The notes: generated by a model from the letters alone, not told the origin. A stretch of 64,000 nucleotides of DNA from Clarkia xantiana subsp. parviflora (GCA_036873135.1 JAPTYO010000007.1:62916383-62980382), one strand, 5' to 3'. Shown: positions 22,621 through 34,862, counted from the stretch's first letter. Numbers and translations: made by a program.

Positions 22621-24560
22621 TGAGCCTTCTTTGAGGACTCACCCTTTCCTTGTGCCCATGTGGTTAGCAGTAAATCAACTATTGACTTTAATGCCTTTCA
22701 TTCAGGCGATCTCTCTCATTTATTATTTTCTTCCATTTCTCCACTTGACATCTTTCCAATGCTTGTTGACAGCCGATAGAGTGAGGTTATCACTCATCCA
22801 GATGGGATACTTCTTTGGAGAAGTTCGACGCCTTTGACTTTCGACTAGACTTGATTATCCCGTCTTTGAGGCTTAACGTCTCTCCCACTCGGAATAATGC
22901 CTCTTATCGGAGCATTTCTTCAAATTGGGATCAACTCTCCCACTCGAGATGATGCTTCTCATCGGAGCATTACTTCTATTGGGTACAAGAGGAGTGCGTT
23001 AACCATAACCGACAACTTTTCTTTTACGACTTCTCGGTCTCATAATTTTATTTCCAAGATGAATTCCTTGATCACTAGGATCTGGAACCAAGTTTGTCGG
23101 ATCACTCCCACTGGGAACAATGGGTAGTATAGGTAGTTGTGGCATCCCCGGTTTAGCATTACGATAATCAGGCTCAACTTGATTCGTCCAAACAGCAACA
23201 GTGATTACTTGTGGTAGGCGTTTAGACCTCCCACTGGATTTATGATGAAAATGTTCCCATTATCATTTACCATGTCATTCACTTGAGTTGCTGGTTCAAA
23301 TCTCTCCCACTCGAATTAAGCGGGACCTGATGTCAGTAATATCCTCTTCTGTCTGATTAAGACTCATTGTACTGAAAACGTCAATGCATCGGAAAATTTG
23401 TCCTCAAGTATGTAATGTCACATGCTCGACCACGGTACCATGTATTTAAGCTGTAAACATGTATTTTCGAAGAGTAGTTAACATACTATTGTCCTAAATA
23501 CGTGTTTAATGCACAAATTAATGTCGCATGGTGATATGATTTAATTCATTATCACTATTCAGCCTTTTTATGGTGGCATGCGGTACCTATTTCAATGGAA
23601 CATAGTTTTACATTAATGTGAATCATTTTCTCATCATCCCATAGGGAACGAGTGGCGAGATGACAACAACAATTATGTTTACAAACTATGCTTATAGAAG
23701 TGTGTCATTTGATTTGAATGCTTAGCCTGACTTATCGTTCAAGGCGTATGAAAGGAAAACCGTTTAACCAACTTCATTCTTCTTCATTTGCTAACTTATT
23801 TCAGAGATTTTATCCCATCTCCGATCTAAGAATTTTAGGTTTTCACCTTATGCGTCAGACGATACTTTACAAGGTCGTAGTAGCTTTCGAAGCCTACTTT
23901 TTACCGATGTAAATGTTATCAATAAGTTATTTCCGAAGGAATGCAAACGAAAATTCAGCACATCATCATTTAAACACTTCATTATTAAACTCAAACTTTG
24001 AAACGATGTGAGTCCTCTTTCGAGGTCCAATTGCGCGAGGCGCAACTTACCACTTTAACCTTTGGTTAAATCATTTCATTTCTGAATTTAATACAATTTT
24101 ATCCAATCGGTTTCGCACATGATTATCATTACAAATTGTTTCATTCAACGGGGTAATAATAATAAGGAAATTTTTTTAATCGGTTAATTCTTAGAGCGAC
24201 GCAATCAGTCGATTTAATGGCATGAGCTAGTCCATAGATTAGATATAGGAGAAAATATGGATTTGCTTGATTCGGTCATTTATGATGTCATTTTCATTTT
24301 GGTTATTTACTTATTTCGAATCGATCCTGTTTTTAACCGAGTCGATTAATCTTGATAAGCAGAACTCTTTTCGAATCGAAATGTAACTACTTTATTCAAT
24401 GAAATCGAGACAATGTATTCCAAAATCATAAATAAACAAATAGAAAAACCAACACTGAACAATACTGGGGTCTCAGATCTCAAACTCGAAGCAGTCATTA
24501 TGAAGTTTGATGGACCAGTCGTCTTAACCGAAATGTACCTTAAAGGTACTGTTATCTTGG
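22621..24560 (-). pseudogene. TE4 integrase C-terminus and linker, decayed
   Basis: Sequence homologous to the TE6 linker and integrase end is scattered here. Minus-strand CCCACTGGGAACAATGGG-type repeats lie at 22860-23110, and a NSKGYVF-like integrase tail near 23460-23400 (minus). From 23480 to 24400 the DNA is AT-rich and I recognise no domain. Protease and the integrase core could not be read. Confidence 0.5.
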
Positions 24561-24576
24561 TGAGTAAACTACTGGA

Positions 24577-25254
24577 TCATCGTTTAGACTTCTTTTTGCT
24601 GGGGGTTGCCAAGCATTTCAGCATACAGATGAATCTTTCATCGAATGCCTCGGGCTCCTTTGGAAAATTTCCTTCTTTCTCATCTGTTTTGAATAGGTCT
24701 ATCATCATCTTGATCGATTTTATCAAACGCGTTAGGCCTTTCTCGTTAACAAACCATGAAAGAGGAAAAATTCTCATTACCTTCTGAGCCCGAGCCATAC
24801 GTCCAACTCATCAACGGGATCATGATAGGCTATTATCCCGTCATCAGTGCATAGAATACTGAAGTATTCCGCCATTAAGGCTCTAGCTTCAGCGGCTTTA
24901 CCCTTACCGAAGCGAAGGTATATGGCAGACCAAAGATGCAATGCGCTGAGTTGTGTAAACTCTTCTTCTACATCAGTTGACAGCTGCGAGAGGATAAACT
25001 CTCGTGCATTACGATCCTTCCTCAACCTTTTCTTGCTGTTGCTTTCATGTGGATTGTATTCGTCCAAGCTCAGCTTATTCGCCGTTGGATTGACCTGATC
25101 GTCAAGATTCGCAGCGATCAGAAGATCCTTAACATTATCTCTCCATGAATCGTAATCCATGTCGTCCAGATTGCGTGGTTCATAGATCTCTCCATGCATC
25201 GTAATCCATGCCGTCCAGATTGCGTGGTTCGTAGAACTGTACTGGGTCAGCCAT
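24577..25254 (-). pseudogene. TE4 gag
   Basis: Minus strand from the ATG at 25254: MADPVQFYEPRNLDGMDYDA, then NVKDLLIAANLDDQVNPTAN, LSTDVEEEFTQLSALHLWSA and EARALMAEYFSILCTDDG, ending with GLTRLIKSIKMMIDLFKTDE (24798-24577). This is a copia gag of the UBN2-like type. TE6 and TE5 have the same order. A 49-bp tandem duplication near the start (25137-25234) shifts the frame, so the protein cannot be made as it stands. Confidence 0.75.
25137..25234. repeat. 49-bp tandem duplication in TE4 gag
   Basis: 25137-25185 and 25186-25234 are near-identical (about 4 differences), both coding YEPRNLD-MDYD-WRD. Because 49 is not a multiple of 3 it breaks the gag frame. Confidence 0.85.
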
Positions 25255-25905
25255 TAAAACTAACACATTGATGGTTATGCAAATTAGGTAGACAATACCA
25301 TTTTGAGAAAGAATTGCATACATCAGATATCTATAAAGATTGAATCCATCAAAAAATGATTCCTCAGTCATCTAAACCAACCGACCACTAGTAAACCAAC
25401 GGAAGATGGCTGTGAAAGAGTTCACATTACCGCCGTTTTCAATCCAATAGATCAGTCTTTTAAAACTGTTTTAATCGCAAATGACCGGAACAGGAATTTT
25501 AAAACAAGCATACCCGATCTTGGCTTTCCCAAGGCCCTTTGTATTTTGGAAAATATTCCGATGAATTCACTCATGCATATATAATTCTACTAACCATGTA
25601 AATTATCATACGCAAGCAACATTCATCAAACAAACCACACTCATGCTTACGCGTCATGCGTCTAATGTTCCGAGGAACTCATGCTTGCATACATAATTCT
25701 ACTTCCAAGTAAATTATCAAATGTGGCTACATCCTCAACATTCTTGCATACGTGTCAAACATGTATCATTCATATCCATCATACATATTTGGCGACTGGC
25801 TTTTGTTTTTAAAATTATTTTAAACATTAGGGGCTGATTTGCAATTCATGCTTATAATCAATTACGCAACATTATAGATATGAATCCTAGGCATTTCCAA
25901 CCATG
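25255..25905 (-). other. TE4 leader, truncated
   Basis: The reverse complement matches the gag-proximal leader of TE2 (about 8500-8860) and TE6, including the TGATAATTTACTTG-GTAGAATT-TATG motif (here twice). It breaks off at 25901-25907 in TE2 3' UTR sequence of opposite orientation. Confidence 0.7.
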
Positions 25906-26662
25906 TTCATCAGAAACAACATTCCGGGCCAGAAGAAAATCTGCGATAATATATAACATTTCCCACTCCTGATAATTTGTAAGTACAGGTTATGCTATCG
26001 GTGTGCACTTCATACTGAGCGTGCCATGTTCGACCACGGGGTCAGGCTCTGTTGTACTAGATGGAATCTTCCAAGGTTCTGATGGCTTCACCTTGAGTGT
26101 GTGAATGATCTCGGATGCTTTATGAAGGACCGCCCGAAGTATCCTTACCACTCAGAACTCGTATCTAAGGCTGGGCTCAATGTTCGCCTCCAGGCGTACG
26201 AGCGCAGTGCCTGAAAAAAAATGCCCATTGACCACGTATTGGAAAACAATTGAGTTTAACCGAGGATATGAGCACTGGGATGGTCATGTACACCTGTAAT
26301 TCTCCGAATCTTGTATTCACTAGGTGGCCACCAACCAGATATTAGTTGAAGGTTGTGAATACTTCTACGGATGGCCTTGGAGAAGTGTTCCTATGTGGAA
26401 ACTAGGCATTTGGAGAATAACAGTTGACCATGGATACAACGCGACACAGAGAAGTAACATGTTGATAACAGATTGGGAATCAAAGTTCCGCGGACGCTAC
26501 AACACTCTTAACCGATGAGTAGCACGATGTCTGTTGTGTCTGCCGGTCGCACCACAAACCTCGTATGAACAATTCGGAAGCTGGACTGGATCGAAGAACT
26601 ATTGTTGATGTGTTGGTTGATAACATATTAACAGGAACCCTTCCGTTGTAGCGAGTGGGAGC
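25906..26662 (+). other. TE2 3' untranslated region and PPT
   Basis: Plus-strand sequence collinear with TE6 35200-35965: TCATCAGAAAC...GGGCCAGA, then CGACCACGGGGTCAGGCTC and CACTAGGTGGCCACCAA. The purine tract GCGAGTGGGAGC ends at 26662, directly before the LTR. No gene. Confidence 0.7.
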
Positions 26663-27250
26663 TGTTGGCATTTGGTGAATGGGTCGCCGTAATAGGAGCC
26701 CTTTATTATAAGCCCAACACCTAGTTAATTGGGTAATTTCATATTAGGGATTTCGGGCCTTGCCTAAAATCCTAATTGACATGAGAAGCCAAAAATTGGG
26801 CCTCCCTTTTAACACATAGGCAGGCCGAATATGGTGTAGGGATTATATGGGTTTTTCCCGGTTCCTCTATAAATAATGAGTGTCGGGGATTTCTTTAGTT
26901 TTAATAACTTTCTCCCTTTTATTTGAGACTAAAGAAATCCCTCTCCCTCACCAATAAGTTTCGGCCGAACCCCTTGTGCTAGGAGGTGCCAAATTACTTC
27001 GAACAGTCAACCTGGAGATCCATCCTGCCGAAGAATTTAAAGAGGCTTTGTTGTGGAGACCATTCCATGTAGGTGATTCCACAACAAGAATCCTTACAGG
27101 AGCCGTCCGGCGGACCGCGAACTCCCCTCAAGATATTAGGACTACGGAAAGCAAGAAACTGGTATGTGTCCCAATTTCGCTGCATAATTAGTTTACCTAA
27201 CATGTACACGTGTTTTTTTTTTCCGTAGTATATATCCCCTATATCCAACA
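26663..27250 (+). repeat. 3' LTR of TE2
   Basis: 588 bp from TGTTGGCATTTGGTG to TATATCCAACA, with a TATAAATA box near 26869-26876. The right flank, CTCCC, is minus-strand linker sequence of TE5, which indicates insertion into that element. The matching left flank is outside the window. Confidence 0.8.
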
Positions 27251-28937
27251 CTCCCACTGTTACCAGCAGGTAGTTGAGGAATTATAGGATTCTCATCCAA
27301 CGGTTCAACAACATGATGATTAGGTTCCACTTGATTCGCACCCACATCAATAGTGATCTACGTGGTTGGATCGACTCTTCCCACTGGATTTATTATGAAA
27401 AATGTCTCTATTCTCATTTACCGTGTCGTTTGCTGGTGTTGCCGCCTAAAATCTTCCACTCGAAGTAAGTGGGACCTGACTATAAACATTCTGTTCTAAT
27501 TCAATTAAGACTTCATTCGTTTTGATGTTACCAAGCTTAGGAAATTCGTCCTCAAGGAACGTAACGTCTCTCGACTAATGTTCGACCACGCCACCATTCT
27601 CCTTAGCCGCCACAAACATGTATCCTTTAGAGTTCTCAGAGTACCTTATAAACATACTTTTAAGTCTTCTAGGTCCCAACTTGCTGAATCGACTGTCGAT
27701 TTGATGCGTGTATGCTGCGCAACCCCAAGGGTTTAGGGTTGCAGCCTGGTAAGATTCATCTATTTATCAGTCCACAACTCAAATGGTGTCGAATCCACCT
27801 ATTTTGAAGGAACAAGGCTTACTACATGAATGGCAGTCAACAACACATCATCTCTGAAGGTTATCGAAGTTGGGCTTGTGACATCACGGTTTTGACCATG
27901 TCCATGAAGTGTGTGATTAAGATGCCCCGCCAATATGATTCGTTAGAGGCGTATTAAGAATCGTCGTTTAACGGACAATGCCCTTTTCATTGCATACTCA
28001 TATTTGAGGTTTTGTCAGCCTCAGTTCGTGCATTAGGTTCTCACCTTTTGCTCGTTTATAATTTTCTACGATAAGTTACATGAGTAAGACCCGAAATGGG
28101 AATTTATGCAAATGAAAATTTATTTCGAGATTTAATTAAAACACTTCACATTAAATTTGTACTTCGATTCTATGTGTCCTATTATCGAAGGACATGCGCA
28201 CTACGCGCGTGACACCAGGTGTTACCCATGGTGTAATAGTTTCGTTTCCAAAATTTAATTTAATCGGTTTCGTAATGATCGTCGTTACGATTTATTTATT
28301 TTCATGGAGTACTAACAATAATTAATTTTAAATTTATTCGCGTTCTAACTACTCAATCGACGGGTCTATAACAATTATGATGGAGTATGTTAATCGTTTC
28401 GTTTTACTCAACCAGTTGTCCTGGTCGAAATTTTTGTTCCTAAACCGTAGGTTTGGATTTTCGTTTCGGATCGTTCCCTTTGACCTGGCCAATAATTGAT
28501 AAGTAAATTTTACATTGAATCGAATAACAATTACTTTATTCAATAATTTCGAATCTCAAATAACAAAAATTCAATGATTTAAACGAACAATGAAGTATGC
28601 AACAAAGACAATAAAATAGACGAGCAGTCCTTGCCATGCTGAGCACCACACCTGAGATAATTCACAAGTGAATCATTTCAGATGATATGTGTCCAATAAA
28701 GTGTTTTACATCTTTATATGGAAAATGAGGAGTACCTGAGACGCACTTTCATCGACGGTGTTTGTCGCACCAGATCATCATTTAGACCATTTATTGCTGG
28801 AATTACCCAACAACTCGCGCAGACATGTGTTAATGTCTTGCGACTCAACAGATTCGTTGGAGGAACTTTCTTCTTTATGGTCGGCTTCGAATAGCTCTAC
28901 AGATGTCTTGATCGATTTGATTAGACGTGTAAGCCCA
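27251..28937 (-). pseudogene. TE5 linker, integrase tail and gag C-terminus
   Basis: 27251-27480 is the reverse of the TE6 linker (33360-33570: ENPMIPQLPASNSGSG-like). 27480-27960 matches the TE6 integrase tail (the reverse of 32900-33330). 28081-28560 is AT-rich without a readable domain. 28778-28937 (minus) reads GLTRLIKSIKTSVELFEADH and NTCLRELLGNSSNKWSK, matching the gag ends of TE4 and TE6. Stops and frame changes are frequent. Confidence 0.65.
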
Positions 28938-29499
28938 TGTTGGCATTTGGTGAATGGGCCGCAGTAGTAGGAGCCCTTTAATATAAGCCCAACACCTAAG
29001 TAATTGGGTAATGTCACATTATGGATTTTGGGCTTTGCCTAAAATCCCAATTGACATGAGATGCCCAAAATTTAGTTTCCCCTTTACGGCGGTGAGGTGG
29101 GTTTTGCCCACCTCATCTTATAAATAGAATGTTAGGGATTTCTTTAGGGTTAATCATTATTCCTCCTTAGTATTGTTACAAACGAAATCTATCCTCCCTA
29201 GGCGCCATATTTCAGCCGAACCTTATACAACAAGGAGGTGGCAAATTGCTTCGAGAAATTATTCCGGAGATCCATCCCCCCGAAGAATTGAAAGTGGCTT
29301 TGTTGTGGAGACCATTTCGTGTAGGTGATTCCGTAAGAAGAATCCTTACAGGAGCCGTTTGGCATAAAGCGAACTCCCTTCAAGATCTTGGGTCTACGGA
29401 AAATAAGAAACTGGTATGTGCCCCTATTACGCTGAGTAATTAGTTTACCTGGCATGTACACGTGTTTTAATATGTAGTAACAATCCCCTATTTCCAATA
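28938..29499 (+). repeat. 5' LTR of TE6
   Basis: 562 bp, TGTTGGCATTTGG to TTTCCAATA, with a TATAAATA box at 29119-29126. The PBS follows one base later. Confidence 0.9.
29119..29126 (+). promoter_or_regulatory. TATA box of the TE6 5' LTR
   Basis: CATCTTATAAATAGAATG. The same box is present in the 3' LTR near 36151 and in the TE2 3' LTR near 26869. Confidence 0.6.
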
Positions 29500-29500
29500 G

Positions 29501-29512
29501 TGGTATCAGAGC
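29501..29512 (+). other. Primer binding site of TE6 (initiator tRNA-Met)
   Basis: TGGTATCAGAGC one base after the LTR end. Confidence 0.9.
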
Positions 29513-31348
29513 CTGTGTAAGGAGTTCATGATTTTGATAAAATTGGTATTCTTGAGTTTTTAGTAAAATTGATATTCATGAAACTGAGTGTTTTTGGTAA
29601 AACTGACGTTCATGATATTCAAGAAAACCGTGACTTTTAAAAAATTGAACATTGGATTATTGATCTTAGTAAAATTTGAACTAGAAATTTGACCAGTAAC
29701 CCTAAAATTATGTTATTTCAGCCGAATATTATGTTTAAAATATTTTAAATTTTTCCGGCACCATGAATAATGTATTTGACTGGATTTTTGGGTTAGATTC
29801 ACAAGATAATTGTGACATTAATTATCGATATATTCTAGCATGATTATAGGGATGTTGTATATTATTGATAGATATTAGTTTCTTAAAGATTGAGAAAATA
29901 TATTGTTGATAGATTTATATCCCTAATATAGAATCATGACAATATATATATATAAGGGGCCAAGAGTTATATATATGCAAATATTGTAAATTATTTTATG
30001 ATTAATATTACATGGTGGCTAAGTTATGTTTTTAGTGGGTTTTAAAACCCTTCTTAGCGCACAAGTATATTTCTGCTGAACCCTATAGGGTTAATGAGCC
30101 GGTCCAATTTGCACATCCGGGTCAGTCGACCTGACCCGGATAACCAAGTGAACCCGAACCGGCTGAACCGGTTCAACCGAACCGGGTCGGGTTCCACTGG
30201 TCAAAATCAGTCGGGTCAATCGAACCAAAATTTTCAATTAGTCCAACCCATCCGGGTAGGATCGGACCGGGTAACTAATGGATCGAACCAAATCGACCCG
30301 GTTTACGTGAAGAGTCGTACCGAAGTTCTATTTATACCGAACCGGACCAGACCGGTCGGATCGAAATTGACTGAACCAGACCGTTTTGGTCGGACCGACC
30401 CGAGTCAACTGAAAGTAGGATAGTCAAATTTTAAAATTCAAATGTTTTCGATCTTTTAAAATTAAGTACACAACGTTAATAGGTTTGAAATTTTCACGTT
30501 TTAATCAAACCTGATGCCTAGTTTGGATTATGGGGATGGATCTCAGAAAATACATGATTATGGGACTGAATCATTTAGTGGGATGAATTGAAATTGCTAT
30601 ATTAATTGATATTATTGCATGATTAGAATTATGTCTTGCCTATGTCAAGCTAAGTAGATATTGCATGTTGTGGGCTGAGACTTGGATTTCAATTAATGAG
30701 TTGCGCACTAGGATAGATATGTTGTGATGACTGTTATTGCCTAGAATATATATCTAGAGGTTCGCATGTTTGATTGTTAGCATTAATTACAAGTCAGCCC
30801 CAAATGTTTAAAATCGATATTTAGTCGCCAAATATGCATGTTTGATGTGGTGTGATCACGCATGATGCGTATGCATGAATGTTCAGGATGTAGCCGAATG
30901 TGATAATTTACTTATGTAGTAGAATTATATATGCGAGCATGAGTTCCTCGGAACGTTAGACGCATGAAGCGTATGCATGATTTATTTGAGGATGTGGCTG
31001 CATGTGATAATTTTCTTGTGAAGTAGATTTATATGTGCTTGCATGAATTCCTCGAAACTTTTTAAAAAGGGCCTTGGGAAAGTAAAGATCGGGTGTATGT
31101 AACAACTCCCCGTTCCGGTGAAAGTGATTAAACAGTTTTAAAATACTGATCAATTAGAAAGAAGAGGTTAGCAGTGTGAACTTTTCACAGCCTCCTTCTA
31201 TTGGTTTACTGGTGATTGCGTTGGCTAGATGGCTTAGGAATCATTGTCGTTCACCTTCTATCTCATAGATATCCAATGTATGCAATTCTTTTTCAAAATG
31301 TTATTGTCTCCCTGATTGTCGCATTATTTTCAATGTGTGTTAGTATCA
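29513..31348 (+). other. TE6 untranslated leader
   Basis: 1.84 kb, AT-rich, collinear with the TE2 and TE5 leaders. It contains the CCGGTT/GGGTCGG block at 30090-30415 and two TGATAATTTACTT-type boxes near 30900-31030. No convincing coding. The length matches TE5 (about 1.8 kb without the TRIM), so a very long leader is normal for this family. Confidence 0.75.
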
Positions 31349-32036
31349 ATGGCTGGTAGAGTGCATTTCTATATTCCTCGCAATCTTGATGATGTGTGAT
31401 ACGATGAATGGAAGAAGTATGTGTTAAACTCCTCTCTTCTGCATTTTGAAAGCGGAGAGGACATATACAGATGAATATGGTAGTCCATATTACTTTAATG
31501 ATAATGGATGAATGTGGTAATCCGTTTCCTAATCATGGGAGTAGGTTCTTTGATGATCTAAAAGAGTTAGTGGTGATATTTTCAACCTTGGACAAAGGGG
31601 TTGAAGGAGATTTCAATTGCAACCTCACAACATTACAACTTTGGTGTTTCCTTTGCATCCGCTTCAGTGGAAGCAAGGACGCTGAAGCTAGAAATGTTTT
31701 GGTTGAGTATGATGATATCCTCCCCATGGATGCTGGTGTAAAAGCCACTCGAGACTTTCAGGATGAAAGGTCAACATGGAGGAGAATATTTCTCACATTG
31801 AATAGGTATCCCTTTATTTGGCTGTCTGTCGATGATGGGGCTCACTTGCTTGATTGAATCAATTAAGTGTACCATGAATCTATTCAAGTGCGGTAACCAG
31901 GGCAAAAGGGAAACCAACTTCACAAATCACCACATGACATCGAGGGAATTCAACCATGATTTCCGTATGTCATGGAGAGAACCAGACCATAGAGGTCCCA
32001 AACGAATATCCGGTGGGTCAAAGCACCGTTGATAAA
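31349..32036 (+). pseudogene. TE6 gag
   Basis: The ATG at 31349 opens MAGRVHFYIPRNLDDV and hits a stop at codon 17. Another frame (31471-31857) gives FFDDLKELVVIFSTLDKGVE, LTTLQLWCFLCIRFSGSKDA and EARNVLVEYDDILPMDAG, and a third (31832 onward) GLTCLIESIKCTMNLFKCGN. The order matches TE4 gag. At least three frame or stop lesions make it inactive. Confidence 0.75.
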
Positions 32037-33242
32037 GTGCGTCTCTAGTACGCCTCGTTTGTCATGTATATAAAGTTGTGAAAAGTTTTATTCAGACACA
32101 GATCAACCGATATGATTCACTCATGAATCTGTTCAGATGTGGCATTCTGCATGACTCAGAGTTCTCGACTATCTATGCGATGAGCATGGATCGAACACGC
32201 GACCTTCAGATCAAGAACCTTATCATTGTCGTTTCATCTTTCATCGTTCATTTGAATTGATGAATTTGGTTATTTATATTTCAGATGATTGAATAAAGTA
32301 ATTTTTATTGAGATTGAATTCAATCGATTAGATGTAAAATTTAATTATCAAATAATCGACCCATTCAACGGGATCAATTCGAAAAATACTAATATACGGA
32401 TTAAGAAAAACATTTCGGTCAGGACAAGAGGCCGAATAAATGAAACGATTACACATACTCCAATTCATTGTAACCCCCATCGATAGCATAACTAAAACGA
32501 ACGATTTAGTTATAATATATTTATAGTACACCATAAAATAAATAAATCGTAACATCAAACATGTGGGAACCCGATTACATTAAGTTTTTGGAAACAAAAC
32601 GATTAAGCCATAGGTAACACCTGGCGTCACGCGCTTAGCGCGCTTGTCCATCGACAGACGGGACACATCGATTCAAAGTACAAATTTATTGTGAAATTGT
32701 TAATTCGATGCTTGAAATAAATTTTCATTTGCACAAATACCCATTTCGGGTCTTACTCATATAACTTCTCGTAGAGAATTATAAATGAGCAAAAGGTGAG
32801 AACCTAATGCACGAACCGAGGTGGACAAAACCTCAAATATGAGTACGCAATGAAAAGGGGTATTGTTTGTTAACGACGATCCCTAATACGCCTCTAACGA
32901 ATCAGATTGGCGGAGCATCTAAATCACACAATTCATGGACATGGCAGTACCATGAAGTCGCAAGCTCAACTTCCGATCTCCTTTTAGGATGATGCGTTGA
33001 TTACTGCCACTCATGGAGTAAGCCTTGTTCCTTTATAATCAGCGGTCACGACACCATATGAGCTATGAACTGGTAAAGAGATGGATCTTACCAGGCTGCG
33101 ACCTTGGGGTTGCTCAGCATACACACACCAAACCGACAGCCGATTCAGCAAGTTGGGACATAGAGGCCCGAAAAGTATCTTTATAAGGTACTCTGAGAAC
33201 TCTAAGGGATATGTGTTTATGGTAGCTCAGTAGAATGGTGAC
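32037..33242 (+). pseudogene. TE6 gag-integrase interval, decayed
   Basis: Integrase tail sequence is recognisable only near 32860-33242, for example ASNESDWR followed by the ITQFMDMA stretch, then YSENSKGYVF-like codons near 33190. From 32240 to 32760 it is AT-rich with no readable protein. The protease and the integrase catalytic core seem lost. The interval is collinear with the reverse of TE5 27960-28560. Confidence 0.5.
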
Positions 33243-33788
33243 ATGGTCGAACATGAGTTCAGAGACGTTACGTTCCTTGAGGACGAATTTCCTAAGCTTG
33301 GTAACATCAAATCAAATGAAGTCTTGATTGAACTAGAACAAGATGATGATAGTCAGGTCCCACTTACTACGAGTAAAGGATTTGAGACGGCTACACCAGT
33401 GAACGACATGGTAATTGAGAATGGAGACATTTTCATAATAAATCCAGTGGGAGGGGTCAATCCAACCACGCAAATCGCTGTTGATGCTGGTGCGAATCAA
33501 ATGGAACCTGATCATCATGTTGATGAACCGTTGGATGAGAATCCTATGATTCCTCAACTACCTGCTAGTAACAGTGGGAGTGGGACAACTAACTTGGTTC
33601 CTGGTCCTAGTGACTGTGGAATTCATCTCGGAGGTAGAATCCTGAGACCAAGAGGTCGCCCAAGAAAAGTTGTAGGTGAAGGTTCAAGCAATGCTCTTGT
33701 TCCAAGTGGGAGTATTGTTCCGAGTAGGAGCATTGTTCCCAGTGGGAGTATCGTTCCTAATGGGAGTATAGCTCAATTTCAAGATTAG
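33243..33788 (+). pseudogene. TE6 integrase C-terminus and linker
   Basis: Open for 181 codons: VEHEFRDVTFLEDEFPKLGN is the typical end of copia integrase, followed by an acidic, disordered linker. It ends in four copies of a six-residue repeat (VPSGSI-like, 18-bp unit) at about 33706-33770. The longest undamaged piece of this family in the window. It ends at a stop just before the RT region. Confidence 0.7.
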
Positions 33789-34862
33789 GAATGTTGAGCC
33801 TAGATGTAGTCAGAGGCACTGAACTTCTCCTAATAAGTATCCCATCAAGATGAGTGAATTATTCACCTTGACTTCATTTGATGAACCAGTATTGGTTAAA
33901 CAAGCTTTTGAAGGACCTCAAGGGAAGGAATTGAGGAAAGCAATGGAGGAAGAGATCACCTCTATGAAAAGTCAATTCGGTATGGTCGTTAGTTGATTTG
34001 CCTTCTAACAGCAGAGCTATAGGGGAAAAGTCGGTTCTGAAATTGAAACTCGTTGTTGATGGAAATGTTGAGCGCTAAAATTTTCGATTGGTTGCGAAAG
34101 GATATACCCAACTCCACAGAGTTGACTTTGATGAGACATACACACCGACTGTGTGTTACACCACAGTTCGAGTCATTTTGGTCGTGGTTGCAAGCCTCGA
34201 TCTAAAGCTGCGTCAAATGGATGTTAAGACTGCATTCCTTCATGGAAACTTGGAAGACGAGATCTACATGGAGAAACCGGAGGGTTTCATAACCCCTGGG
34301 AACAAACGTAAATTTTGTAAACTACAAAGATTGATCTATGGTCTTAAACAATCGTCTCGACAATGGTACCGCAGGTTCCACGAGGAAATCGTTGGCAACG
34401 GATTCGTAATTCTTCACGAGGATCCCTGCGTGTACGCAAAGACCTCGGAATCGAAGTACGTTATATTGAGGTTATACGTCGATGACATACTGATTGCCAC
34501 GAATGACGTGAATTATTTAAATGAATCAAAGTCCTGGCTGGTATCTGTGTTCGAGATGAAGGACATGGGAGAAGCCACATACATCCTAGGCATTAAGATT
34601 ACTAGGGATCGGGTTGCTCGTAAACTATGCCTTTCTCAACAAGCCTATATCAACAAACGGTTTAATCTCCAAGATGCCAAACCTGTGGATACGCCGGTAG
34701 TATTTAGGTGCGCATTGTCGAAGCGTGAGGGCCCAAAGGACCAATCGGAGCGTGAACATATACTTGTCCTCAGAGAGTATGGTGGTAGACCCATTAACCA
34801 AACCTTTACGCAGGGAAGTTTTTGAATAGCATGTCAAAGTGCATGGACTGCGTACGGTTTAA
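33789..34862 (+). pseudogene. TE6 reverse transcriptase, RNase H deleted
   Basis: 33880-34080 holds the KQAFEGPQGKELRKAMEEEI-type RT start with frame breaks. 34088-34825 is open for 245 codons: VAKGYTQLHRVDFDETYTPT, TAFLHGNLEDEIYMEKPEGF, IYGLKQSSRQWYRRFHEEIV, the intact catalytic box LRLYVDDILIATND, and MKDMGEATYILGIKITRDR. After KREGPKDQSERE (34750) it jumps to PLTKPL-REVFE and the polyprotein end GLRTV at 34862. About 500 bp of RNase H is missing compared with TE4. Confidence 0.85.

Larger units (their letters stand above)
19490..25905 (-). mobile_element. TE4: Ty1/copia element, minus strand, 5' end missing
   Basis: On the minus strand, from right to left: leader (25905-25255), gag (25254-24577), degenerate integrase and linker (24560-22621), RT and RNase H (22620-21224), 3' UTR, a GAGTGGGAGC purine tract, and the 3' LTR (20090-19490, TGTAACC...TCTAACA). 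No 5' LTR or PBS is present. At about 25905 the leader stops and plus-strand TE2 3' UTR begins. It landed in TE2 RT. Confidence 0.75.
6925..27250 (+). mobile_element. TE2: Ty1/copia element, interrupted and deleted
   Basis: I join four plus-strand pieces into one copia element: LTR end, PBS and leader (6925-8879); linker and RT start (8880-9558); RT continuation (19018-19489); and 3' UTR with 3' LTR (25906-27250). TE3 separates the two RT pieces and the reading resumes exactly where it stopped. TE4 then interrupts RT. The far side of TE4 resumes only in the 3' UTR, which needs one deletion removing the TE4 5' end and TE2 RT/RNase H. The two LTRs differ by roughly 15 percent by eye, so the element is old. 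The joining of the last piece is inference. The alternative is that 25906-27250 belongs to a separate copy. Confidence 0.6.

Noticed and set aside
22631..23127. Plus-strand readings of 68-76 codons as separate genes
   Set aside because: The minus strand here is the copia linker, and these readings are its antisense shadows.
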